From: Circinella umbellata
Taxonomy: Eukaryota > Mucoromycota > Mucoromycetes > Mucorales > Lichtheimiaceae
NCBI GenBank assembly: GCA_025093555.1
Contig: JAIWNF010000030.1
Location: 496,001 to 560,000 of the forward strand
Direction: 5' to 3'
Length of the DNA stretch: 64,000 nucleotides
Below, piece after piece: positions 46,203 to 55,596 of this stretch. Numbering within the stretch: position 1 is the stretch's first letter; each line of letters starts with the position of its first letter. Made by a program: the position numbers and the translations under genes. The notes under the pieces are model-generated. The model was not told where the DNA came from and did no database searches. It was given only the letters and a program-made list of their open reading frames with translations.

Positions 46203-47918
46203 ATGTATGTCACGTACGAAACAAACCAATATTATATAAATAAAGATACATTTACTGTTGAACGACACACTGGACCACCCAAGTTGTTTCCATCAATAAT
46301 ACCAAAATCAAAAGATGAATTTATGCCTACCAAACTTGTTCGCGTATCGGATATGAAAGTAGTCAAAGGAAGTACGGTGAAAGACGAAGGATATTGTGCA
46401 TTGTCTTATTCTTGGAGTTGGTCTGGTGAAAATAATATCGTACAAGGAGGGAAAAGCGTACGAGTCGATAATGGAGAACACCAAATTATCTTCCCACCCA
46501 AAAATGTAGATACACCACCTAATTCGGAAGAGAACGGTCAAGAGGATGTCTCCTCATCTGGTGAAATCAAGTATGTCATGTTTGAAGGCATTATTCAACA
46601 GATGTGTAAAGACTTTAATATCAATTATATTTGGTTTGATCAAATGTGCATTAATCAAGAAGATAAAGAAGAAAAGCATCGTGAAATCAAGCAGATGCAT
46701 CGTGTTTATGGTAACGCCTATTGTACTATCGTTCATGTACCGGAATTAGAAACAGAAATGTGGTCACACAACATGGGAACATATCGGGCTATTCGAACCA
46801 TTGGCTTATCGTATTCAGATTGGATGCAACGTATGTGGACGTTAGAAGAAGCTATGATATCTAAACAATTACTCTTTGTTGGCAAGGATACATATATGTT
46901 AGGCCCGGTTGCGGTAGAGTGGGCTTCATTGGGTGCATTAGCAGATAAACCATCACGTTGGAACGCTGCTACGGTTTTATATTTTGCCCACTCACGTGAT
47001 TGTACAAATGCCCATGATCGAGTGTTTGCACTTGCCAATTTATATCCCCATCTAATGGACCAAATCGACGTTAATTACAAACAAGATTTAGATGGATTGC
47101 TTCTTAAATTTTATGGAATGCTTGCTCAAGAAGATCTTTCTGTACTTTGCTTTGGTGAAGATGGAGAACATTACAAAGACATTGAACAAAACGTTTTTGG
47201 ACAGCAAGAAAAAGAAGATAGTACCATTTTGATTCGAAATTATGATTTACCTTCCTGGACTGGTATAAACGGACAACATGAGCTATTTGGTGGAGGCACT
47301 TCTACCGGATTATGGAAAACAACATTTAAAAACTATTCTATCGACGGTCGATTTATGAAACTTAATTGTACTCCTATTTGGTCGATGGATAACCCACGTT
47401 CGACAATTAACATTGATCCATTTGCACCGATCGACCCCCAAGATATGCCCTATTTACCAGAAGAGAAATATGATTTATATAACTCACTTGGGATAAAAGT
47501 TCATTTTCCTGGATCCCATAAACCCCAAATGATACTTGCAAGATTTCATAGACCCAATTCGGAACATCAAGAAAACAATCGTGCCTTAATCACTAAGCTT
47601 TTAGCTCTTTTATCACTTTTCATGCCGATTGACAAGGAACAGTTTTTCTGGATTGAAAATCAACCCGAATTAGTTGCTAATGAAAAACTCACACGATTTT
47701 TTCTTTCTTTAACGGAGCCAGTGGACTACTCTGCAAAGTACGCGATTCTTTATGGTATACCTTTCAAGGATGATGAAAATAACAAGGAAACAATGTATCC
47801 TGTAGTTAGACAAGATGGTGATTATTATAAAGCGATTGGACATTGTTTGATTAGTAATGCAGCGAGTTTTTTCTCTGATAATATTCTATCACCAGAACAA
47901 ACCTTTATTATTCATTAA
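46203..47918 (+). CDS. HET-domain protein 1 (heterokaryon-incompatibility-type), intronless, 571 aa
   Basis: HET domains are TIR-related modules that in other fungi trigger a cell-death response during non-self recognition. The three usual blocks are visible: CALSYSWSWSG (65-75), Y-I-W-F-D-Q-M-C-I-N-Q-E-D-K-E-E-K-H-R (142-160) with M-H-R-V-Y-G-N-A, and MWTLEEAMISKQLLFVG (211-227). RDCTNAHDRVFALANL (265-280) follows, as in the D-x-R-D-x-V-Y-A-L-L-G-L block of the family. The C-terminal 290 residues match no domain I recognise. The gene has two near-identical paralogs downstream. No transmembrane helix or NACHT/WD partner is present. Allorecognition in this organism is inferred only from family membership. 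Confidence 0.85.
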   Translation: MYVTYETNQYYINKDTFTVERHTGPPKLFPSIIPKSKDEFMPTKLVRVSDMKVVKGSTVKDEGYCALSYSWSWSGENNIVQGGKSVRVDNGEHQIIFPPKNVDTPPNSEENGQEDVSSSGEIKYVMFEGIIQQMCKDFNINYIWFDQMCINQEDKEEKHREIKQMHRVYGNAYCTIVHVPELETEMWSHNMGTYRAIRTIGLSYSDWMQRMWTLEEAMISKQLLFVGKDTYMLGPVAVEWASLGALADKPSRWNAATVLYFAHSRDCTNAHDRVFALANLYPHLMDQIDVNYKQDLDGLLLKFYGMLAQEDLSVLCFGEDGEHYKDIEQNVFGQQEKEDSTILIRNYDLPSWTGINGQHELFGGGTSTGLWKTTFKNYSIDGRFMKLNCTPIWSMDNPRSTINIDPFAPIDPQDMPYLPEEKYDLYNSLGIKVHFPGSHKPQMILARFHRPNSEHQENNRALITKLLALLSLFMPIDKEQFFWIENQPELVANEKLTRFFLSLTEPVDYSAKYAILYGIPFKDDENNKETMYPVVRQDGDYYKAIGHCLISNAASFFSDNILSPEQTFIIH

Positions 47919-48252
47919 ATTTTCATTTACGTAACTATTTCAAAAAAAAAAATAACAAGTACGTAGAAAACAAAATAGTTTAGATGGTCAAAGTAAAGTC
48001 AGTAGAGTAGCAACTGTACTAAAATTATGTGGGAGAGGGAGTGGGAGTGGGGGTGGTGGGATTTTTGGATTGTACAAAATCTCATTATATATATAAGTAT
48101 TAATATAATATGTAAGCTGCTAACATTTAAGCAAAATATATATACATAAATAATTAAGAATGTTTAACTAAATAGTAATTACCAAGGTGGTACGTATGCA
48201 TAAGTTTACAAATAATGAAAAGCGAAAAATAAAGAGAGGAAACTGTTATTTT

Positions 48253-48712
48253 GTGATATTACCAAAAGCGTCCAGAATGTGATTGAAGTGCTTTCTATAA
48301 AGTTATAAAATAAAGCAGAGATAATACACTACATTGTTGTATTTGGATAATGAATTATATGAAATTTGGGTTGTGGGAGTTCTTATAATATTCAGGAACA
48401 ATACGTATTATTATGTACGTCTGAATCCGCAAAAGAGAAATCTTGTAAAGAGTTTAAGAGAATTTATGCTCAAAGAAAACTATTGTCAGGTCAATTTTAA
48501 TTGTTAAGAGACTAAAAGATTCAAAAGGTATGAATAATTTGTGGGATATTTAAATTATTAGCATTGCCAGGAATGTGACATTGCTTTGGCGGAAAAGGGT
48601 CTTTGCTTTGCCAGAAATGCAGTGTGTAAGCCAATAATATCACGTAACAAGGTTACGTGTGACACTGTAATATCGGTTATAATAATAACAATAATATTGG
48701 TATAAAAATGTG
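48253..48712 (-). repeat. LTR-like dispersed repeat, copy 2
   Basis: This matches 13339-13905 in inverted orientation (shared blocks listed there). It lacks the long ATC/ATT tract of copy 1 and keeps a shorter TTATTAT stretch. Ends near TGTCACACG and TATCACA could be TG...CA LTR termini, but flanking duplications are not evident. Confidence 0.6.
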
Positions 48713-49398
48713 TTCAATTTTTATAAGTTACAGGTCGCATTTATTTATTTTAAAGTTTGATCATAATGGTATGGTGGTTATAAAGACTAATTTATAGTCG
48801 TTAATACTTTTATTTTTTATGTATACTGATGGATCAACAAAAAAAAATCTTGTTTTTATTTTAAACGAGAATTGAATATATGTTAAATCATGATAAGTTG
48901 CTATGCAAGCAACACGCGTGTTTTTTTTGATGATTTCATAAGTCAAAAAGCAATTGAGACACACATTAGTCAATAAAACAAACATAATAATTAAGTATAT
49001 GTACGTAGAGTATCATATTTATTAATACGTAAAACCAAGACAACGACGACCTACTATATAAATGTGAAAATTACTTTTGATAAAACAACTATTCCTTTTT
49101 TAATGTTTCCTTGAAAAAAGGCGCTCAATAGTTAACCTATTCTTTCATTTCCAAGAAGAAACACTTATATAAACACTGTTTTAAGAATTTGATTGCTGAT
49201 GGGGATTTTTTTATATTAAAAATAAAAATAAAAGTCTGGAGATATGCTCTACTATGGCTCAGAAATGCTCTTTAGATCAATTGCTTCCACCTAGTCTTCC
49301 ATAATTTTTTGACCTTGCGCTAGACCATCCTTTTTTATATACAGTAATGATTTGCGCTCCCATTATATCTGCGCATTCTCAAAATGTCTCAGGTAATC

Positions 49399-49435
<37 letters not shown>

Positions 49436-49569
49436 CTATTCATGAATTATTTTCGTGGTATTTGCAGATGACCAAAGGATGAACCGCTGAGATCGCTTCG
49501 TTGATTATACCTTCAAAACGAGGCTCTGGATCTTTTTTATTTTTGTGGATTATGGCTCAGTACACGGTT
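48713..49569. other. Intergenic region with GT microsatellite
   Basis: No gene was recognised. A GT microsatellite occupies 49402-49434. Poorly preserved HET-related sequence may begin shortly before 49570. Confidence 0.5.
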
Positions 49570-50610
49570 TCTCTTTATCTTGGTACGATCAAATATGTAT
49601 CAATCAAGACAACATGACAATATAGAAGAGAAACATCATAAAATTTAAGAAAATACTTCAAAGATAAACAGTTTGAGCCGCTTGATGTACCATTGTACTT
49701 GTACCTGAATTAAGAACGGAAATGTAGTCTCGTGATATGGGAACATGTTGTGCTATTTGAACCATTGGTATATTGTATTCAGATTAGATGAAACATATGT
49801 GTATGTTAGGCGAGACTATAATGTCACCAAAGTTATTATATGTCATTCAAGACACCTGTGTGTTGGTGACAACAGTAATTGAATCGAGTGTCTCCGTAGA
49901 AGAGTCAGCCGTTATGAAATTGCCCCAATGAAACAATTGTACAATTTTATATTATGGTCATCCACGTGGGTTGTACAAAAAATAGGATCGATTATTTGTA
50001 CTTGTTGATTTCTTGGGCAGATAAATTATGAGAAATTAGTTTTACAAACTATACCATAAATGGATAATTCATACATATTCGTGATTGTGATCCAATCTTG
50101 TCCATAAATAACCAACGTTCTAAAATTATTTACAGATCCATGTCTAACGGATGAGAAACTGAATTCCAGTCATAATTGAAGTTCGATTACTTAGATGCAA
50201 AAATAATAACATGACAAAGATGCATAGAAAATACTCACAATTGTCTTTCTGTGCTTTAAAAAGGATATCGTACTTAAGTTACATACGGAGGATATAACAT
50301 CATTACTAATTTTTATGTTGATTGACAGTCAAGAATGATTATTAGAAGCGAAAAAAAGACAAGCCAATGGTTTTCAAATTATTCTTTCTTTAACAAAAAA
50401 AATTGATACGTCCACTAGATATGTTTCTTCTTTTGAAATACGTCTCTTTCAAGAATAATAAAAATGGTAACAAAACAGTGTAGTCAGTAATTAGAAACGA
50501 GAGTGGTTATTACACGAAAATTGGTGACTGTTTACCCTCTGATTCCAATTTTTCTCAGATCGTATCATATACACCGCCTCCGAAACAAACGTTTAAATGT
50601 TATAAACAAC
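49570..50610 (+). pseudogene. HET-domain gene relic, near full-length but decayed
   Basis: Fragments follow the HET proteins in order: W-Y-D-Q-I-C-I-N-Q-D-N, then CTIVLVPELRTEM, MGTCCAI-TIG, and near the end S-V-I-R-N-E-S-G-Y-Y-T-K-I-G-D-C-L followed by P-P-P-K-Q-T-F. Many stops and frameshifts intervene, and the N-terminal 130 codons are not recognisable. It is more diverged from the three intact genes than they are from each other, so it represents an older duplicate. Confidence 0.75.
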
Positions 50611-51018
50611 TTCAGAAGCTTTCATTATTTTGTATACGTATGGTCATCACTATTGCTAATATTAGGGTTTTAAACTATTATAAATCTAGTTACTATATTT
50701 TTTCCAGATATAAAAAGATACGAAGCACTTTTTGACCTTCTCAACTTTACTATCATGATCCAGAACCATGGTGTTTTTGTAATATCTTTTTTCTACGTAC
50801 CATTAACTCTCACATACGTACCACTCTTATATAATCAGTGCAATATATGAAAAATAAATGTATACAGCATCAAAAAAAACAATTTGTAATCAACGAAGAA
50901 TATACGAAATCCGACTTTTAGTTTGCTCATATTCAAAACACCATTAATTGACCCTTTTCACACTATCAAAATCTGGTTAGTTACTGCATAAGTACCCTTA
51001 TAATATAAATGATATTTA
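50611..51018. other. Intergenic region without recognisable gene
   Basis: AT-rich spacer between the HET relic and the MITE. Nothing recognised. Confidence 0.45.
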
Positions 51019-51194
51019 CAGTCGAACCCCGTTTTTTGCACTCCCGGTTTTTGCACACCCCCACTTTTTGCACGCCTCTCAGCCTAAATCCCACTATAAT
51101 TTTACTATGTTTTCGACCCCACTTTTTGCACACCCCCGGTTTTTGCACTACTTTCAAGCCAAATCCCACCTGTGCAAAAAACGGGGTTCAACTG
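51019..51194. mobile_element. 176-bp pogo-like MITE with TA target duplication
   Basis: The left end is CAGTCGAACCCCGTTTTTTG and the right end in reverse complement is CAGTTGAACCCCGTTTTTTG, both continuing CAC. The element is flanked by TA on each side. The interior repeats the motif CCC(A/G)CTTTTTGCAC or CCCGGTTTTTGCAC five or more times. No protein is encoded. The ends resemble those of the element at 13060-13990, so one transposase family probably mobilised both. Confidence 0.92.
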
Positions 51195-51290
51195 TATGTA
51201 ACATCTGCAATATATATATATATATATATAATATGATATGTACTAGATATATACAGTCGATATAAGAATCAGAATACAAACTGTATACTA

Positions 51291-52090
51291 CTGAGGGTCC
51301 CCGTTAATTTCATATCCGTTAATTTTCACACCTCATTTACTTCACCAAAAATCAAGGAATGGTAAAAATAACATAATAAAATTTTTATTGCAGCTAGTGG
51401 CATTGAATCCTTAACGGATAAAATAATACGTACGTAAAAAAATATTTATGTGATAAATTATACAGGATAGGATAATTTTCTGTTACACCTCTGCATAATT
51501 TTTCATATGTAGAAGTCTATATGATATTTATTTTGTTCTTATTTTTCTCACTTTATATCTTTGGATATCGTAAATTATACTAAGGTTGTGTGCCTTAAAC
51601 AAGTTAAATTTATTTTTATTTTGTATTGCTAGTAATAATTTTTTGTTATAGTTTATGGGTCAGACAAGTCTTCTCTTCTCAGCTAGGACTACCATACTAC
51701 TTAGCTGTCAAGATAATGTGTGATTTGGTTGGTAACATTTTGACATATATAGAACAAAATATATAGCAATGAGAAGTAAAAAAAAGTGAATATATTTGCA
51801 GCTCTTGGAACTATAAGTATATATAGACTTTTATTTTAAAAGCTTATGTTAAGAATGTGCTCAAATTAAAGAAAAATGAGTATTTCAAAAACGCATATTA
51901 GAGAGCAAACACACAGATATAATTTATTAATTAATATTTAGACTCTTTTGAAGACAATAGTGAGTTGAATCATTCAATATATGCACATTCTTCGAAAAAA
52001 AATTAGTAGTAGTATCTCTTAACTTTCACATTCCTTTGTTTTCACAGAAAAAATAAAAAATGGCCCTATGAAATTAACGGGGTCCCTCTG
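51291..52090. mobile_element. 800-bp non-autonomous DNA transposon with 24-bp TIRs and TA target duplication
   Basis: The left end CTGAGGGTCCCCGTTAATTT and right end in reverse complement CAGAGGGACCCCGTTAATTT both continue CATA, with 22 of 24 positions equal. TA lies immediately outside both ends (51289-51290 and 52091-52092). Subterminal sequence (TTTTCACACCTC on the left, TTTCACATTCCTTTG on the right) is only loosely similar. There is no transposase ORF. TIR type and TA target suggest Tc1/mariner/pogo mobilisation. Confidence 0.9.
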
Positions 52091-52302
52091 TAACAATAGC
52101 ATAAAGTTTAACCAGAGATACCAATAAAAGCAAGGATTTAAAATATAGATTTCACTTTTTCGAGCTTTTCTTCCATTATAATAAAAAGTTGGTCAACAAT
52201 CAATTTCTTTTATTGTACCTAATGTCTTTCTAAACTATAAATTAAAACTATGGTCTTCTAATCCCAGCAACTATTTTTTGTTCTGGTACGTACTTTCTAA
52301 TT

Positions 52303-54869
52303 TGAGAACTGTACTACCAGAACAACATTTCCATTTGAATGAGTCTTTCCAATACGTTTTCCTATTACAGTAAACCCAACATTATGAATTTTGATTATTA
52401 TCTTAAAAGGACCTTGCTGCTTTCAATGACAACATAAGTATTTATTTTATATTGCTCATAATTTCTTTGGTTGTGAAACATCCATGAGGAAAGGATCTCG
52501 GTTTTCTCATCTTTCTTTTCAACAAGGTACACCAACGATTGTGGTACTGCCAAAATAAAACGATAAATAAATAAAAAATAAACAGTCGCAATCAAAGCTT
52601 ATCAATTGGCTACCTCTTTAACTATATTTATTTCTTAAGTTTTTGTTTATTTTATCTATATAACAAGCTTTTACTTTGGATCCTATTCTTTCAAAAATTT
52701 TATATACGTAATAGAAGTAAGTACATTATTAGTTTTCTGCACACTTTTTTTTTATCACAATGTACTTTTACGGCTCTGGTGACTCTTAATACTTTAGCAA
52801 ATTATTACGTATTCTTGTTGAGAGAGAGACAGTAACAAATATTATATGTGTGTCCAACTGGCTGTTATATATTTATACACGTTGATAGAAAAAAATGTAT
52901 GTCACGTACGAAACAAACCAGTATTATATAAATAAAGATACATTTACTGTTGAACGACACACTGAACCACCCAAGCTATTTCCATCAATAATACCAAAAT
53001 CAAAAGATGAATATATGCCTACCAAGCTTGTTCGGGTATCTGATATGAAAGTGGTTAAAGGAAGTACGGTGAAAGACGAAGGGTATTTTGCATTATCTTA
53101 TTCTTGGAGTTGGTCTGGTGAAAATAATATTGTACAAGGAGGAAAAAGCGTACGAGTCGATAATGGAGAACACCAAATTATCTTCCCACACAAAAATGTA
53201 GATACACCACCTAATTCAGAAGAGAACGGTCAAGAGGATGTCTCCTCATCTGGTGAAATCAAATATGTCATGTTTGAAGGCATTGTTCAACAGATGTGTA
53301 AAGACTTTAATAGCAATTATATTTGGTTTGATCAAATGTGCATCAATCAAGAAGACAAAGAAGAAAAGCATCGTGAAATCAAGCAGATGCATCGTGTTTA
53401 TGGTAACGCCTATTGTACTATCGTTCATGTACCGGAATTAGAAACAGAAATGTGGTCACACAACATGGGAACATATCGGGCTATTCGAACCATTGGCTTA
53501 TCGTATTCAGATTGGATGCAACGTATGTGGACGTTAGAAGAAGCTATGATATCTAAACAACTACTCTTTGTTGGCAAGGATACATATATGTTAGGTCCTG
53601 TTGCGGTAGAATGGGCTTCATTGGGTGCATTGGCAGATAAACCATCACGTTGGAACGCTGCTACTGTTTTATATTTTGCCCACTCACGTGATTGTACAAA
53701 TGCCCATGATCGAGTGTTTGCACTTGCCAATTTATATCCCCATTTAATGGACCAAATCGATGTTAATTACAAACAAGATCTAGATGGACTGCTGCTTAAA
53801 TTTTATGGAATGCTTGCTCAAGAAGATCTTTCTGTACTTTGCTTTGGTGAAGATGGAGAACATTACAAAGACATTGAACAAAACGTTTTTGGACAGCAAG
53901 AAAAAGAAGATAGTACTATTTCAATTCGAAAATATGATTTACCTTCCTGGACTGGTATAAGTGGACAACATGAACTATTTGGTGGAGGCACTTCTACCGG
54001 GTTATGGAAAACAGATTTCAAAAACTATTCTATCGACGGTCGATTTATGAAAGTTCACTGTACTCCTATTTGGTCGATGGATAACCCACGTTCAACAATT
54101 AACATTGATCCATTTACGCCGATCGACCCACAAGATATGCCCTATTTACCAGAAGAGAAATATGATTTGAACAACACGCTTGCGGTCAAAGTTCAATTTC
54201 CTGGATGTGATAAACCCAAATTGGTACATGCAAGATTTCATAGACCAAATTCTGAACATCAAGAGCTCTATCGTACCCTAATCACCAAACACATGTCTCT
54301 TTTATCACTTTTCATGCCGGTTGACAAGAACGAGTTTTTCTGGGTTGAAAATCAAGCTGAATTAGACGCTAATGGAATGCTCATGAGATTCTTACTTTCC
54401 ATAACGGAGCCAGTGGACTACTCTGCAAAGTACGCCATTCTTTATGGTATACCTTTCAAGGATAATAAAAATAACAAGGAAACAATGTATCCTGTGGTCA
54501 GAAAAGATGGTGATTATTACAAAGCAATTGGCCATTGTTTGGTTTACAATAGTGAAGGATTTTTCTCTGACTATACTCCATCACAAGAAGAAATATTTAT
54601 TATCCATTAAATTTCTATTACCCCAATGATTATCTGATTATACGCAGTTATATGTTTACTATTCTATTTTTACCTATTGGTACACATACTAAAAATGTTC
54701 TTGAATGGACAGAATACCCAAAACGTAACATAATGTCCCCCTTAAAACAATAGTTTTATCCAGCAACAATAAAATATTAACTTTCGAACACAGTAGCAAT
54801 AAATATGCTAGTTACACTATCTTGCTACATAGTAATGAGCAATGTAAATATATTTGGAGAGAATATATA
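52303..54869 (+). repeat. Duplicated HET cassette, unit 1 (promoter, HET gene 2, 3' flank)
   Basis: The segment from GAACTGTACTACCAGAACAA through the HET gene to GGAGAGAATATATA is repeated at about 55597-58730, including about 540 bp upstream and 250 bp downstream of the gene. Flank identity is high but lower than in the coding region, with several small indels. Confidence 0.85.
52895..54610 (+). CDS. HET-domain protein 2, intronless, 571 aa
   Basis: This has the same three HET blocks as protein 1 (ALSYSW with Phe instead of Cys before it, W-F-D-Q-M-C-I-N-Q, MWTLEEAM), and the first 340 residues differ at only a handful of positions. The protein is mosaic. It matches HET 1 through the acidic segment DIEQNVFGQQEKEDST and P-I-D-P-Q-D-M-P-Y-L, but matches HET 3 from TLAVKVQFPGCDKPKLVHAR to the C terminus. 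The promoter is shared with HET 3 and ends TTGATAGAAAAAAATG. The open frame is complete, so expression is plausible. The expected role is the same as for HET 1. The sequence before the ATG contains a TATATATTTATA stretch at about 52866-52877 that could be a TATA element. Confidence 0.85.
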   Translation: MYVTYETNQYYINKDTFTVERHTEPPKLFPSIIPKSKDEYMPTKLVRVSDMKVVKGSTVKDEGYFALSYSWSWSGENNIVQGGKSVRVDNGEHQIIFPHKNVDTPPNSEENGQEDVSSSGEIKYVMFEGIVQQMCKDFNSNYIWFDQMCINQEDKEEKHREIKQMHRVYGNAYCTIVHVPELETEMWSHNMGTYRAIRTIGLSYSDWMQRMWTLEEAMISKQLLFVGKDTYMLGPVAVEWASLGALADKPSRWNAATVLYFAHSRDCTNAHDRVFALANLYPHLMDQIDVNYKQDLDGLLLKFYGMLAQEDLSVLCFGEDGEHYKDIEQNVFGQQEKEDSTISIRKYDLPSWTGISGQHELFGGGTSTGLWKTDFKNYSIDGRFMKVHCTPIWSMDNPRSTINIDPFTPIDPQDMPYLPEEKYDLNNTLAVKVQFPGCDKPKLVHARFHRPNSEHQELYRTLITKHMSLLSLFMPVDKNEFFWVENQAELDANGMLMRFLLSITEPVDYSAKYAILYGIPFKDNKNNKETMYPVVRKDGDYYKAIGHCLVYNSEGFFSDYTPSQEEIFIIH

Positions 54870-55591
54870 CAGTGAGTATTCGTTAAACCGGTACTCAATA
54901 TATGTGAGGATTTGTACCAGTTTACGTAGCGAATTGAAACGCAGCTGATACTAATATGTAGAATATACTGGAAAAATAACTAGGCTGTACGGATAAGATA
55001 AAAAAAATGATAGTTGATATAATGTAGCTATGTTATTATAAGCTAATGTTTTAGTAATAAAAATGATATTAGTGTACAGTATTCATCAAATAGTGATAGT
55101 TAACCAGAGACTGGATTAATAATCAATTTAAGTCAAAGTGTGTTCAAAATATGGACGATGGTTCGCGCTTGAATAAATGAGTAAAAATGAATTGTATTAA
55201 CAACATAATTACATACAGTATTCAATGGTAATGAACACGTACGCGACAAAGTTAAAAAGAAGTGCATACGTAGACAAACGAGGAAGAAGAAAAAAAGCAT
55301 CTGTGTGAAGTTGGCGAAAAAGAGGCACTGTTATCAACAAGATGTTGAGAAGGTTTCTTTTCACGACAAGAATAACTTGTGTATTTTTAATTGCTGTGGA
55401 AACAAAGTACGTAGCCAACTGAAAACAAAGGGAAGAGCTGAGATGATGTTAAAGGAAGGCTGTATTACTGATTTTATTAATAAAAGACTAATATTATATT
55501 CTATTATATAAAATAAAATAACAGGTACTATTAGAAACCCGGTAAATATTTAGGGAAGCTCACCGGATACGGGTTTCGGGAATACTCACTG
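54870..55591. mobile_element. TIR element of about 722 bp at the junction of the two HET cassettes
   Basis: The left end CAGTGAGTATTC(GTTAAACC) follows TA. The right end, in reverse complement, is CAGTGAGTATTC(CCGAAACC). The shared terminal repeat is 12-13 bp and then loosely continues. Sequence homologous to the 3' flank of HET cassette 2 stops exactly at 54869, and homology to the 5' flank of the next cassette starts within 6 bases of 55591. The short frames at 55209-55418 and 55305-55511 lie inside it and are not recognised. Confidence 0.7.
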
Positions 55592-55596
55592 TCGAT

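Noticed and set aside
46308..46541. Minus- and alternate-frame ORFs inside the HET genes that are conserved in all three copies
   Set aside because: Conservation follows from the near-identity of the HET coding sequence itself; there is no independent sign of selection.
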